From the NCBI RefSeq assembly GCF_036850765.1, contig NC_089490.1, positions 101,234,074 to 101,298,073 of the forward strand: 64,000 nt of DNA. The letters run 5' to 3'. Shown here one piece after another: positions 33,600-45,329 of the stretch (position 1 is its first letter; the number at the start of each line of letters is the position of its first letter). This stretch comes from Saccopteryx bilineata (Eukaryota; Chordata; Mammalia; Chiroptera; Emballonuridae). The notes under the pieces are model-generated. The model made no database searches. It saw only the letters and a list, made by a program, of their open reading frames with translations, and had not been told where the DNA came from. Made by a program: the position numbers and the translations under genes.

Positions 33600-34445
33600 C
33601 TTGCCTGGGTAACTATATGAATTCCCTCACTGGTCTCCTTAACCTCAGATTCATCTTCCTCAAATCTGCTTTCTTCACTACTGCTGGGCTGTCTTCTGTA
33701 ATGCAGTCTAATCCTGCATGCCACTACTCAAAGCTGTTCAGTGATTCTTCATTATCCAGGTGACCAGTTGCTGGATAATGAGTTGTATGTGGTGTCATTT
33801 TAAGTAGCTCAAGAAAGAATATGTTTATTTGTTATTTTTCATTTATTATAATGTAAGTTCTAACAAATCATCAATTAAATTGCACAATAAGCTCATGGCT
33901 TCATAGTTAATACTAAAGATGAGAAAAAAGAAAAACTCTTAATTTATTCACAGACTCAGACAAAATAATGAATGTGTCCTCAAATGAGTTTTGAATATAC
34001 TAATCTGAAAGATGAAGCCCAAGGCCTTTGTCATCTAGTCCCTGCCTATCTCGCTGGCATAATATCTATGGCCCCTTGCCTCACACTTTATGTCCAGGCA
34101 ATATCAAGCTACTTGCAGCTCTCCCCATTCATCACACTTTTATTTCCTCTCTGCCTGTAGTTCAGCTATCTATCCCGTGTCTAGCATGCCCTGGTGTGCT
34201 CCCCTGTTCCTTACTATATCACCTGGTTAACTCTTCTTATCCTTACACTTGGCTTATCGATCACCAATCTCCGAGTAAGTCTGCATTTGTGTTCACTTTT
34301 CTTAGGCTTGGTGAGGTACTCCTTCTTTTTGCTCTATTAGTAGTCCATGAGAACCTTTATCTTTATACTTCCTGCATTGTAAAATAGTGATTGGTGTGTC
34401 TGTCTTTCCAAGCGGTACATGAATTCCCAAGATTGTGGTCTATGT
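33600..34445 (+). repeat. L2-like LINE fragments, sense, diverged
   Basis: 33620-33760 (CATGCCACTACTCAAAGCTG) and 34010-34445 (AGATGAAGCCCAAGGCCTTT, ATCTAGTCCCTGCCTATCTC, TTGGTGAGGTACTCCTTCTT) keep L2 phrase order, separated by 250 bp of unrecognised sequence. Possibly upstream L2 segments related to 33136-33570. Confidence 0.5.
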
Positions 34446-34460
34446 CTTTAAAATAGCAGT

Positions 34461-35240
34461 CCTAACCTCTGTGCACTGTTGGTAGGATTGGAAGTTGGTG
34501 CAGCCACTATGGAAAACAGTATTGTGGTTGCTCAAAAAAAAAAAAAATTAGAACTACCTTATGACCCAATGGTTCCACTTCTGGGGATTTACCTAAAGAA
34601 ATCCAAAATGCTAATTCAAAAAGATACGCATCCCTATGTTCACTGAAACATTATTTACAATGGTCAAGATATGGATGCAATCTAAGTGCCCATCAATAGG
34701 TGACTGGATAAAGAAGATGTGGTACATATATACAAAGAAATATTAGTCAGTCATAAAAAATGAAATATTACCATTTGCAACAGCATGGATGGACCTAGAG
34801 AGTATTAAGCTAAGTGAAACAAGTCAGACAGATAAAGACAAACACCATATGATTTCACTTATATGTGGAATCCAAAGAACAAAATCAAATGAAGAAACAA
34901 AACACAAACAGACTCAGAGATACAGAGAACAAACTGATGGTTCCCAGATGGGAGGGGCTTTGAGGGGCTGGCTAAAAAGGGTGAAGGGATTAAGAAATAC
35001 AAATTGGTAATTACAAAATAGTTATGGGGATGTAGGATGCAAAGTACAGCATAGGGAATATAGTCAGTAATACTGTAAGAACTATGTATGATGCCAAGTA
35101 GGTACTAGACTTATTGAGAGAATCACTTCGTAAGTTATATAACTATCTAACCACTATTCTCTATACCTGAAACTAACATAAAATCATATTGAATGTAAAC
35201 TTTAACTGACAAAAAAATAAATAATAATAATAAAAAATTA
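34461..35240 (+). mobile_element. Old L1 (L1M-type), 3' end, sense
   Basis: Begins in the ORF2 C-terminal region (TGTGCACTGTTGGTAGGATT, then CTTATGACCCAATGGTTCCA) and runs into an L1M-type 3' UTR (ATACTGTAAGAACTATGTATG, CACTTCGTAAGTTATATAAC), ending in a TAA-rich tail (35208-35240). The 3' UTR is homologous to that of the HAL1-like element at 57950-58260. Confidence 0.85.
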
Positions 35241-35589
35241 GCAGTGCTAGCTTTTATTATAGACCTGAATCAGTACTCAATTAAAGTAGTTGGTTATGAA
35301 ATAGAGAGAGAAGGGGCCATGGGCCATAACATTAATAATTACTTGTTGAGTGTTTACCAATAGTACTTCCTAGTACAAGATCCATAGTACTCATTAATTC
35401 AGTCAGTCAATCAGTCAGTCAACAAATATTTATTTAGTATAGTTACTTAAAACCAGTTTGTTGAAAAAAAGAATGAAAAGCCCTAGCAACATGGAATGTT
35501 GGGACTTGTTGGCAGGGAATAGGATGAACTAACAATTTTGTGAAATAAGGATTTGCTAACAGCAGGAGGATTTTACCAAAGATGTGGGT
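35241..35589 (-). repeat. Spacer with a short L2-like terminus
   Basis: 35340-35445 holds CAGTCAGTCAATCAGTCAGT followed by CAACAAATATTTATTTAGT, which resembles the complement of the L2 3' terminus. The rest is unrecognised. Confidence 0.4.
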
Positions 35590-36012
35590 AGGGCCTGACC
35601 AGGTGATGGTACAGTAAACAAAACGTAGTCCTGGAATGCTGAGGACCCAGGTTCAAAACCCCGAGGTCGCTGGCTTGGGTGCAGACTCACCAGCTTGAGT
35701 GTGGGCTCACCAGCTTGAGCATGGGGATGCCAGCTTGGCTGTGGAGCTGCTGCCTTAATCATGGGATCATAGACATGACCCCATGGTTGCTGGCTTGAGC
35801 CCAAAGGTCTCTGGTTTGAATCCCAAGGTCACTAGTTTAAGTCCAAGGTCACTGGCTTAAGCAAGGGGTCACTGGCTAAGCTGGAACATCCCAGTCAAGG
35901 CACAATATGAGAAAGCAATCAATGATCAACTAAGTGCTGCAACTATGAGTTGATGTTTCTCATCTCTCTCCCTTGCTGTCTGTTTGTCTGTCTCTCTCTC
36001 TTAAAAAAAAAG
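35590..36012 (+). mobile_element. Repeat-expanded VES-type SINE, sense
   Basis: Head GGCCTGACCAGGTGATGGTA, B box-like GGTTCAAAACC, then an expanded internal array (about 35660-35885) of diverged copies of a GCTGGCTTGAGC/GCTCACCAGCTTGAG motif, then TGCAACTATGAGTTGATG, a TC/TCTG run and an A-tail. The array roughly doubles the usual VES length. A related copy lies inverted at 36803-37216. Confidence 0.88.
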
Positions 36013-36787
36013 ATACTGTATATGTAGAAGTTGGGGTGGGAGAATAATAATGGAATAGGTGTCACTAAAATTTCCAGATATCAGGTGTTCTATTTGTCTT
36101 TCTGTTGGCTGGTTGAGTTACTGGGCATCTATTTTTACCTGAGAACACCACACAATAGCAACCAGGGGAAACTGCTGGCAGGAACTGGGTCAGAACTACT
36201 AAGACAACTAACTGGGGGTGAAGAATAGAAATCAGTAACCACAGACCCTAGGGTGAGATAATTCATTTGGTAAATAAATGGTCTTCTATAGGCCAGACAC
36301 TGTGGACTCAGAGATGAGTAAGTTCTCCTTCAAGTGAATCATTGTATGATATTATTTGGTCTGTGCACAATGACAATAAATGACTGCAGTAAGAGAAGAA
36401 AGCTGTTTTCCAATTTTCACAGAGCTAACCCAGGAGTTACATCTCTCTTAGGTACAATAGATGAGGGACACATGAACAGTACACTATTTTCAGACCACTT
36501 TGTTAGTGTTTGAGAAATAACATAGTAAAAGGCACGGCGTTCAGTAGTTTGGAGGCAGCATAAGGTCAGGTTTACAGTAAGCAAGTTTATGGATCCAATG
36601 TTGGAGTAGGTGAAAGGGCAGAGTTGATCTCCCTTAATGTCTATGTCTCTACTACTGTCTAAACACCACCAGTAGGGCAAGGTTTCACAGGTAGTTGAGC
36701 CAAGTGTTCCTTTATGATCTTGCAATTCCAGAACTGATTCAGTTTTCCCAAATGTTTCCTACAAGGTCCAATAACTACATTATAAAA
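36013..36787. other. Unassigned sequence
   Basis: About 36250-36350 (TCTATAGGCCAGACACTGTG) is weakly MIR/L2-like. The rest is unrecognised. Confidence 0.4.
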
Positions 36788-37231
36788 ACAATAATTACTC
36801 TTTTGTGTGTGAGTGTGTGTGACAGAGACAGAGAGAGAGACAGAGGGAGGGATAAATAGGGACAGACAGAAGGAGGGGAGAAAGATGAGAAGCATCAATT
36901 CTTTGTTGGGGCTTCTTTGTCTCCTTAGTTGCTCATTGATTACTTTCTCATATGTGGTTTGACCAAGGTGGGGAGTGGGGGGCTACAACAGAGCAAATGA
37001 CCTCTTGCTCAAGCCAGCAACCTTTGAGTTCAAGCCAGTGACCATGGGGTCATGTCTATGATCCCACGCTCAAGCCAGCGACCCTGCACTCAAGCTGGTG
37101 AGCCCATGCCCAAGCCGGATGAACCTGCGCTCAAGTCAATGACCTTGGGATTTCAAATCTGGGTCTTTTGCCTCCCAGTCCGATGCTCTATCCACTGTGC
37201 CACTGGCTGGTCAGGCACAATAATTACTCTT
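36788..37231 (-). mobile_element. Repeat-expanded VES-type SINE, antisense, with a 15-bp target duplication
   Basis: Flanked by perfect ACAATAATTACTCTT duplications (36788-36802 and 37217-37231). From left: GT/GA-rich tail complement, CTTTCTCATATGTGGTTTGA, an internal array (about 37005-37140) of CTCAAGCCAGCRACC-type units, and the head complement GTGCCACTGGCTGGTCAGG. Same expanded subfamily as 35590-36012. Confidence 0.93.
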
Positions 37232-37655
37232 GATTAGTACTTTGCTACAAGTTGAAGTAAAAAAATAAATAAAATAACATAAGTTCCTTTGCTTCACTAA
37301 CTGGCATTCAAATTTGAATATAACATACATTTTGGAAGTCTGAATTATAATCCTTTATACAGAGAAACCTTTAATTCTCTTCTTTCTCAAGACCATCCAT
37401 GGAGTGACTTTATCATAAAATACCAGATGAAGATACCCTTCAAAATTTGTTCTTGTAAAGCTTTAATTAGAAAATAAATGTGTGAGGTTGCTCACACACT
37501 TTTACAACATATTTGTTATTCCACTGATTATCCCCAACCCTGATAATATCTCTGGACTCCTTACCCATGGACAATAATATTATGCAGTTGCCCAACTATT
37601 TATGAAATTTTTAATTAAAAATTATACAAACCACATTATGATAAGGAAAGACGGT
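37232..37655. other. Unassigned AT-rich sequence
   Basis: Nothing recognised apart from an A-rich patch just after the SINE. Confidence 0.5.
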
Positions 37656-39010
37656 GTTCCAGTTATTGATTGCTGTCTAACAAATCACTCCCAAAACTTG
37701 GTGACTTAACCAACAATTTTATTACTATTGCTCATGGTTCTGGTTGCAGGCCAAGCTCAACAAGGTAGTTCTCACTTGGGGTTTTTCATGCAATGGCTGT
37801 TGGATGGCGGCTGGGGATGAGGCCGTGTGGGAAGCTTCCTTCCATGTCTGCCGGAACGACTCACCGTGCCTGTCTGCGTCTGCTTGTCCTCCACACAGCA
37901 TGGTAGCTGGGTCCCAAGAGCAAGTGTGTGCAGAGAACAAGGCAGAAGCATATTGTCTTTTATGAACTTAGTCATCTCGTAGTGCCACCTCTGACATTGG
38001 CACAGACCCACCCGATGTAAGAAGAGGGAACCAGACCATTTTTCTCAACAGGAGATTTACCGGTCTCACAGTATAAGAAGAGCATGTTGATGGGAATTCA
38101 CAAATTCCTATCGACATGCAAAATTTCCTTTGCAAAACATACTCATTCCCTCCCTGAAGAACTTCAGTCTTGATCCCATTATAACATTAACTTGAAATTC
38201 ACGATGTCACTGTCTAAATCAGGTGCAGGTGTGGGTGAGGTTCCTCATGTGTGGTTCCTAGGGTACAGGTCCTTGATGCCATTTTTTTCCCCTAACAAAA
38301 TAACTAGGAACTGAGGAGACCATTTATTTGCTGTCCCCTCCCCCCACCTCTGCCGCTAACACTCAGCAAACAATTTTGGGGCAGGTGTAGGATAACCACT
38401 AAAGATACTTGCATTAAAACAGGAGGAAAGTGGAATGCACACAGCAGTTCCTGGTCCATAGAAACTGTGAGAACCAGCCAGACAGAAGTTGCCAAGTTTT
38501 TGGTTATATCTCAGTCCTATTGCACTGAAGTTACTCACTGCTCTTGATTCTTGGCTCCTCCTTGTGAATGATCCTTCTTTTCACAAATGAAAACTCTCAT
38601 GCTTGCTTCCTGTCTATAAAAGATTTGGGGCCCCAATGGCCCTTTACATATTGTATTCTCTGTCTTTTTTAGTCCAAGCTGGCGGGGGTGGAGGAGGGAG
38701 GCTTCCACCAGAATAATTATCTCAAAAACACTGAACATTGTGGGGTTTGTGCTTATTAATTTATAATCCACACCATTAGATAAAATCCATATCCACAAGT
38801 CTCTTTGAGATAGCCCTTGTCTGTGCATCCTGTGAGGCTGCTGTGTGGCTCCCTATGTTGCCCTGAAGAGTCCCAGAAGTCCCAATGTTTAGCGAGGAGG
38901 AGCCTCCAGATATGCTTGAGGCACTCATCTGCAAGGTTCCATGAGGCACTGTCTTTGATCTGTTTTGAGGACTCAATAAAGGGTTTTTATCACCACACCC
39001 TGGGATTTAC
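37656..39010 (-). repeat. Old LTR-type retroelement (MaLR-like), antisense
   Basis: 37660-38010 starts CCAGTTATTGATTGCTGTCT, then AACAAATCACTCCCAAAACT, the complement of the LTR-like 3' end seen at 5690-5980. It continues through GCATGGTAGCTGGGTCCCAA to about 38040. 38100-38320 (CATACTCATTCCCTCCCTGA, then CTAAATCAGGTGCAGGTGTG) reads like adjoining sequence of the same old element. 38320-39010 is assigned only by continuity. Open frames on both strands here are not supported as genes. Confidence 0.45.
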
Positions 39011-39615
39011 CCAGAAACCATAATTTCCTGACAGTGCTCTGCATTTTAACTTTCCCCAGGAGCCATTTTTTAATTTTAGATTCATTTGACATCTGGAGAG
39101 ACTGAGAATAAAAACCAGTTTTGTTGTTTAACACAGAGAGTTCTGTTTGCTTTATATTGAACAGTTTATTCTTTTGCTTATCTCTGTCCTCTCACATTTG
39201 GTCATAGATAGATAGCAAGAAGAAGCCAGGTGGCACTTGCAATATTCTACCTGGAAATCTTAGTAAGCTCATCATTAGATACAGTTACTATTTTCTATGT
39301 TACTGCAGAGAACAATGTGGCTGAATGTCCTTCCGGTGAATTACAGAGGTCTCCCTTCCCTGGGCTTCCCATCACATCTCCTTCACTTTCCCCTAAACCC
39401 CCACTGACCTGGTACCTGAGGTCCTTCAGGCTTCTGCTAACACTTGTCGTTTTAGACTTTCACCAACATTTTTTTCTGAAGTCCTTCAATATGCTTCCAG
39501 TTTCTGCCTGATTCTTGGTTCAAAAGCTAATGTCAAATGTTTTAAAATTTTTGTAATGATAGTCTCATATTTCCAAACACTAAAATCATCTTTCATAGTT
39601 ATCTATTATTTTATT
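39011..39615. other. Unassigned sequence
   Basis: No gene or clear repeat. Confidence 0.45.
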
Positions 39616-39930
39616 AAAATAATACCTTAAAAATCATGTTTCAGTAGGACAGTGGGTGGAACTGGGGTCATTTCAAAGGTTTTCTCACTCATGTGCCTGG
39701 TAGTGACACTGGCATTCAACTGGAACTTCATGTTGGCTGTCAGCTAGGATGCCTACATATGACTTCGCCACATGGCTTTCTGGCTTCCTCACAGCATGGT
39801 GGCTGGGTTCTAAGAGTGAGCCTCCAGAGAAACCAGAAGGAATCCACATTGCATCTTCTGACCTTGCCTAGGAGGTCACCTCATTCACTTCTGCTATAGT
39901 TACTGACCATACCATATTCAAACATATGAA
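39616..39930 (-). repeat. Old LTR-like fragment, antisense
   Basis: CCACATGGCTTTCTGGCTTC, CTCACAGCATGGTGGCTGGG and TAAGAGTGAGCCTCCAGAGA parallel the segment at 37800-37940, so it is probably a second diverged copy of the same LTR-like family. Confidence 0.45.
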
Positions 39931-40369
39931 ATATAATTCCCACTTCTTGATGAGAGAAGTGAAAACATAACATTGTGTGTAGATGGAAAGATTTTACTGT
40001 GCTCATCAAAATACAATCTGCCACAGGCTAACATAGCTAACTTCCTGAATTCATCTTACCTTTGGGTGACACTGGCTCTCTATGTCAGTAACACATTTTA
40101 AAAATTAAAATGAACCCGATGATGCCTTCATGAGAACACTAGAACTATGTGACGAAGAAGTAAACTTCTGAAGAGACAAATATGTCCTGGATCCAAAATA
40201 ATAATTCAAGTAATGCCTGTTCTCCATGCAAGAATTATTTGACAAGCTTGCTATATTAAGTCACAGTGAGTCCTTAGGTGGTAACAAAGGATGAGGTTTA
40301 TTAGTCCTTGATGAATGGGAGTAGAGTTAGAGGAGCTCAGAATGAATGCTTAATTTCGCTAGATTTGGA
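39931..40369. other. Unassigned sequence
   Basis: Nothing recognised. Confidence 0.45.
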
Positions 40370-40553
40370 GGATTGAATTTGGGGCATTAAATCAACTATC
40401 TGCTCGTTGGATACAGTGCACTGGTCTGTGACACAGTAAGAGTGTAAGAGGGTTGGAGGACACACATATCTGAGTTGGAATTTTAGTTCTGCTGTTTAAA
40501 GCACCCAGTCTATGGCATTTTGTTATGGCAGCCCTAGCAAACTAATACAACAT
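40370..40553 (+). repeat. MaLR (MST/MLT1-type) LTR, 3' end
   Basis: The end phrase CACCCAGTCTATGGCATTTT, then GTTATGGCAGCCCTAGCAAA and CTAATACAAC, is the 3' terminus of a MaLR-class LTR (canonical end CTAATACA). The upstream part is diverged. Confidence 0.65.
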
Positions 40554-41678
40554 CTTTAAATAAGCATAATGATACCTACTTCATAGAGTTGCTTTGACTA
40601 TTAAATCAGACATTTATAAAACATCAAACAATGCTCTTGGTATTCTGTAAGGACCAGATGAAGAAATCATCCTGCTATGACAAAATAGTATTATATATCT
40701 ACAATTAGAGAAATAAAGTAGAGATATCATCAACAAGTACTGATACTGTTTAAAAAGTAATTCATTGTTTTAATTCTTTGGATAAATTATGTGATCTCTT
40801 TATAGTTCCTTAATATTTTATTGGATAAACACTGTGACTGCTTTTTGAAGTTGGCTGCTTCTGTCTGTATTTCCCTTCCTTGATGAATATTACCAGATCC
40901 TTCCTCCCCTACCTGTCATGAGGACCTTCCTCCCTTGATGACCACAAGGCAGTTCTTGAAAGGGGACGTAGGACGTATTCATATAGAAGACAGAACCTGC
41001 ACTGTGTTATGAGACCCGGGTGTGAGGATCCCCGTGCTTTGTCCGAGGACTCTGCCTCCATCTGTCCTGTCTGCCATGCACTTCCTAGTAACTGGCACAG
41101 CCCTATTTTAAATTTTGAGTCTGATCATTTCTTACAAGAGCGCTCAGTAAAAGGTACTTCATCCCTACTTACCCTTACTATGTTCTGAATTAAAACAAAA
41201 GCAAAAAATAAAAACAGAATCACTGAATTCTTTCACAGACCACATGAGAATCGCAACGTTATCAAAGCAATTTTGATGTCACAGAGCATAACGGCAGCTG
41301 AGAAGCCAAGGAGATATTAATTTTACCGGCAGTCAGACTTAAAGGAATTGTGTTTCTAAAAGAAATCTAAGGTGATCAAGTTGAAGGGAGGGCCTTTGGC
41401 TACATGTGTACATGGAAAATGAAAACAGCGAGGCACTTATGGCTTAGTAAAGAGTCCTTCCCTTTACTTCTGAAGGCATCAGGACATACAGAAGGTCCCT
41501 GAGTTCTCAGTGTAAGTGCAAATGTTTAGGAAGCAAAATTAGATCCCAGGTAATCAGGATCTTGTTCAAGGGGCTAAGTGCCTTCAAATTGGTATGTATA
41601 ATTCATTGGTATTGGGTCTTGTTTGAACAAGATGGATAAAAAAAGTGAGTTATGGCTCACTGTAAGACTGAATACAGC
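40554..41678. other. Mostly unassigned; MIR-like patch at the start
   Basis: 40555-40650 (GATACCTACTTCATAGAGTT, then TTAAATCAGACATTTATAAA) is MIR-like. I recognise nothing in the remainder; no exon-like feature is evident. Confidence 0.4.
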
Positions 41679-41850
41679 CTGACCTGTGGTGGTGCAGTGG
41701 ATAAAACATCTACCTGGAACACTGAGGTCTCTGGTTTGAAACCCTTGGCTTGCCTGGTCAATGCACATATGGTAGTTGATGCTTCCAGCTCCACCCCCTT
41801 CTCTCTCTCTCTCTCTCCTCTAAAATGAATAAATAAAACCTTAAACTATA
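41679..41850 (+). mobile_element. VES-type SINE, sense
   Basis: Head GCCTGACCTGTGGTGGTGCA, B box-like GGTTTGAAACCC, TTGATGCTTCCAGCTCC, a TC run and an AATAAATAAAACC tail. Standard short VES form. Confidence 0.9.
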
Positions 41851-42284
41851 TATCACAAACTATGTATGTGTATATATGTACGTTTCTAGAAACTATGCCC
41901 GAACAGGTCCCGCCTCGTAGCCTGCACAGTGGATATCTGTCTTTCCTACTCCAGAGGTAATGGAAACGTGCTCTGTGGCCATTCCATTCTCCACAGGTTC
42001 GCTTGATTTGCAAACATAGCGACGAAAACTTCGTGACATAAAAGATAAACTATTCAAGTGAGAATGTCAAAAAGCAAGCTTTCCACCAGAGATTTATGTT
42101 TTCTTCCATGGAACAGAGTGGTGGTGTTGCTAGGACGTAGCTGCCCATCCAGGAATTAGTTTTTCCCAGCCCCTGTATATAGATGGGACCAAGTGACCGC
42201 CATCTGGCCGAGAGAAGGCAGGCAGCAGTGACGCGCACATAGCCAGGCCTGGCCTGGGACAACCTCTCGGATAATCCTTTACTT
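41851..42284. other. Unassigned sequence
   Basis: No gene or repeat recognised; 42080-42270 is more GC-rich than its surroundings. Confidence 0.45.
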
Positions 42285-42593
42285 CAGGGGTCAGGAAACT
42301 TTTTGGCTGAGAGAGCCATAAATGCCACATATTTTAAAATGTAATTCCATGAGATACAATGACCTGTGTACGTTATACATTATCCAATAAAAATTTGGTG
42401 TTGTCCCGGAGGACAGCTGTGATTGGCTCCAGCCACCCGCAACCATGAACATGAGCGGTAGGAAAAGAATGGATTGTAATATATGAGAATGTTTTATGTT
42501 TTTAACGTTATTATTTTTTTATTTGTCTGCGAGCCAGATGCAGCCATCAAAAGAGCCATATCTGGCTTGTGAGCCATAGGTTCCCGACCCCTG
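42285..42593. mobile_element. Second hAT-type MITE (different family), 309 bp
   Basis: Ends CAGGGGTCAGGAAACTTTTT and, inverted, CAGGGGTCGGGAACCTATGG. Both ends carry an inverted GGCTCAC/AGAGCCATA-type motif. The flanking 8-mers CTTTACTT and GTCTACTC match at five of eight positions, consistent with a decayed hAT duplication. No transposase. Older by flank decay than the hAT at 18450. Confidence 0.85.
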
Positions 42594-42870
42594 GTCTACT
42601 CTTTCCCATGTGCTGAAAGGGTAGCAGCACCAGGAGCGACTCTGGCAGCAACATGTTGAATATTGCGAAGTCTCTGAATGAAACCCTATGACCAGGCATT
42701 GTCATTTGGACTTTACATGAGCAAGAAAAAAAATTGCTCTTACACTAAATCACTAAAATATTGGGGATGTAACTGTTCCCACAACTAATAGGTATTTTAA
42801 CTAATATGGTAAGAGACATAGAAAAAAGGAAGTTTTCCAAATATATTTTGTTTCCTGATACTTTTCTGCA
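42594..42870. other. Unassigned sequence
   Basis: Nothing recognised. Confidence 0.45.
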
Positions 42871-43450
42871 CCCTCCTCTATCTTAACTCCCTCTTCCATT
42901 CTTACTTATCCCTCAAGACCAAGATTAGGTATCAGCTCCTCGAAGAAGTCTGGGAGACGTTCTCAAGTTTAACATGTAATTCATGTGGTGGACCCAAATC
43001 CTTTGTGTCCTTTGTGTCTGTGACCATCTCCAAGTATCTAACAATCTCACTAGCATCTATTTGTTGAATTAATATCTAAATTAATGAAATAAGTGAAGAA
43101 TGGAAATACTTTGGCTCAAGCACAAATGTGGAAAGTATAAGGCTTCCGGAAATGAAGGGAGCAAAATCTCCGCCAGCTGTAGTAAGTGCCCTACACATTC
43201 CCTATGCACTCTGAGCCTTTCTCCTGCTCTCCACTACCTTATGTTAACCTCAATGACAGCACCTAAGGCATACATAGTGCATGGTACTCCGCACAAGTCC
43301 AACTTCTTCACTTGACAGTGAACTTCTTGAGGACAGAAGCCATTGTTTTATTTGTGTCTCTGTTTCCGGTTCCCAGAACGGTGCCCGAAATAGTGCAGGT
43401 CCTCCTCAAATGTCCACTGACAGTCGCTGACTGTGACTGGCCAACTGACA
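42871..43450 (+). repeat. L2-like LINE fragments, sense
   Basis: 42895-43030 (TACTTATCCCTCAAGACCAA, then CTCCTCGAAGAAGTCTGGGA) and 43175-43440 (CAGTGAACTTCTTGAGGACA, GAAGCCATTGTTTTATTTGT, CCCAGAACGGTGCCC) follow L2 3' order, interrupted by unrecognised sequence. Confidence 0.6.
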
Positions 43451-43504
43451 CAGTTTAAGAGGTAATCTCAAAGCATTTATAAATAAGAAAAGTTAAGCAA
43501 ACCT

Positions 43505-43800
43505 ATAGTAAGAAAAAAAGCGATTGAGATATAATCTACGTACCATAAAACTCATCTGTTTAGAATGTACAATTCAATGATTTTTAGCATTTAAAGAATT
43601 GTGCAACCATTCCAATAAACTAATTTTAGAACATTTCCACCACCCCATACAGAAGGCTTGTAGCAAGTACTCCTCATTCACTTCTTCCCACCCCCAACCC
43701 TGAACAACCACTAATTTAGTTTTTAATCTCTATATTTGTCTATCTTGGACAACTCAGATAAACAGGATCATACGATCTGTGTGCCTTTTAAAAATAAGTT
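43505..43800 (-). mobile_element. Old L1 (L1M-type) 3' UTR, antisense
   Basis: ATTGAGATATAATCTACGTA, CCATAAAACTCATCTGTTTA, AGAATGTACAATTCAATGAT and GAACAACCACTAATTTAGT are antisense L1M 3' UTR phrases in order. Confidence 0.75.
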
Positions 43801-43954
43801 TTATCTTTTGATAATTGCTGATATCTTTTTAACATGCAGTTGAGTATCTGAAATATGGTCTTAAAATTTAAAAAAAAAGAAACAGGATGGGGTTTTCTAT
43901 AACTGGCTAAATTGCTTAGAAATAACAGTGAAAGGAGCCAGCAGTAAAATTTTG
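43801..43954. other. Unassigned AT-rich sequence
   Basis: Nothing recognised. Confidence 0.45.
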
Positions 43955-44118
43955 TTTTTTTACTTACTGATGAGAGAGAGAGAACACGGATTTATTGTTC
44001 CACTCATTTATGCATTCATTGGTTCCTTCTTGTATGTGCCCTGAAAAGGAATGAAACTCACAACCTTGGCATATCAGGCCGATGCTCTAACCAACTGAAC
44101 TACCTGGCCAGGGCCAAA
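43955..44118 (-). mobile_element. VES-type SINE, antisense
   Basis: GAGAGAGAGAGAACACGG body complement, CTTGTATGTGCCCTGAAAAG, GATGCTCTAACCAACTGAAC (an A-box-like complement that is tRNA-like) and the end CTACCTGGCCAGGGCC. A short, older form with a clear tRNA-like head. Confidence 0.85.
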
Positions 44119-44429
44119 AAAATTTATTATAAATAATTCTTATAATTGTTATTTTCTCCACATGCTACAAAATACCCTTCATTTCCTTGCAGACTCATTT
44201 TGCAAAATTTTATAACAAGCCTAGCGTTGAGGAACACTCACAAGCAAATAAGCAGCTGTGCACTTTGGCAGGGTCTGCCAGGGCTCGCCAGTATGTCACC
44301 CGTTCTTCTGGACACACAGTTTGACCTTCCCCTGTGCCTCTTGTAGTTACGTGGTCATATTACTCAGTTCTGGGCAATGGAATGTGAGCACAAGTTGCGC
44401 AAGCACAAGTTACATGTGCTACTTCTGAG
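44119..44429. other. Unassigned sequence
   Basis: Nothing recognised. Confidence 0.45.
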
Positions 44430-44990
44430 CTGTGACAGTTAATTTTATGTCAGACTGAATGGGTTGTGCAGTGCCCCAGTCCTCAGTCAAGCAATATTCT
44501 GGGTGTCTGTGAGGATGTTTCTGGATGAGATGAACATCTGGATCAATAGACTGAGGAAAGCAGGTTGCTCTTCCTACTGTGGGTGAGCCACCTGCAATCA
44601 GCTGAAGACCTGAATAGAACAAGAGGACTGAGTAGGAGGGAACTCCTGCTGCCAGGCTGCTTTGAGCTGGCACAATGGGTTTCCTCCTGCCTTCAGACTT
44701 ACACTGGAACTCCGCCTCTTCCTGAACCACGAGTCTGCCAGCTTTGAGGCTGGAAGGGCACCACTGGGGCTCTGGTCCCATTTCTCTGAAAATTCTGACC
44801 AATACATGGGTCCAGAACAAAAACCCTTCCACAGAGGATCCTTGCTGTCTTTCCTCATCTCCTGAATGAATGGAGAATATTCTAAGGAGCTAAGGGAAGG
44901 TTGGACAACAAAATGGGACGCTGGATCCCTAAATAAAGAATGAGGAGAGAGCCAGCTAGTCTGCCTTCATTGTTTGGCAACATGAACAGT
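44430..44990 (+). repeat. Old LTR-like repeat, sense
   Basis: Starts TGTGACAGTTAATTTTATGT, then GGATGTTTCTGGATGAGATG and GACCTGAATAGAACAAGAGG. It is the sense-orientation counterpart of the repeat at 7020-8530, starting with TG as LTRs do. The 3' end is not clear; overlapping frames on both strands up to 137 codons are not convincing genes. Confidence 0.55.
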
Positions 44991-45329
44991 AAATGGACGT
45001 TTGCAATGTTGATGATCCCCTGAGAGTTGTGGGTTTATCTATTACAGTGGCAGGCATTATTTACACATGCCATAAGCTGGATTTTACAGGACTGAAGGCA
45101 AATCCATCCCAAGTCAAAGTGCAACTAAAACTTAACTATCTCAGTTAAAGAAATACCTTTTAGGTTGTGAATTTTAAAAATTACCAGAAGAGAAAAATCC
45201 GAGTCATAAACAGACAGTGGAGGAATGTTTTGCCGTGGCCAGCTCCTAGCTCATGTAAAGGCTGTGCATCTAGCCCAAGTAGCTGAATCCAGGGGCACTG
45301 CTTAGAGTTCAGACCTGACTCATCCAGTC
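44991..45329. other. Unassigned sequence
   Basis: Nothing recognised. Confidence 0.45.

Noticed and set aside
37725..38011. Four overlapping frames of 71-79 codons on both strands
   Set aside because: They lie in an old antisense LTR-like repeat, and no splice or domain evidence supports an exon.
44419..44865. Overlapping plus and minus frames of 60-137 codons
   Set aside because: They fall inside an old LTR-like repeat and appear on both strands over the same bases.
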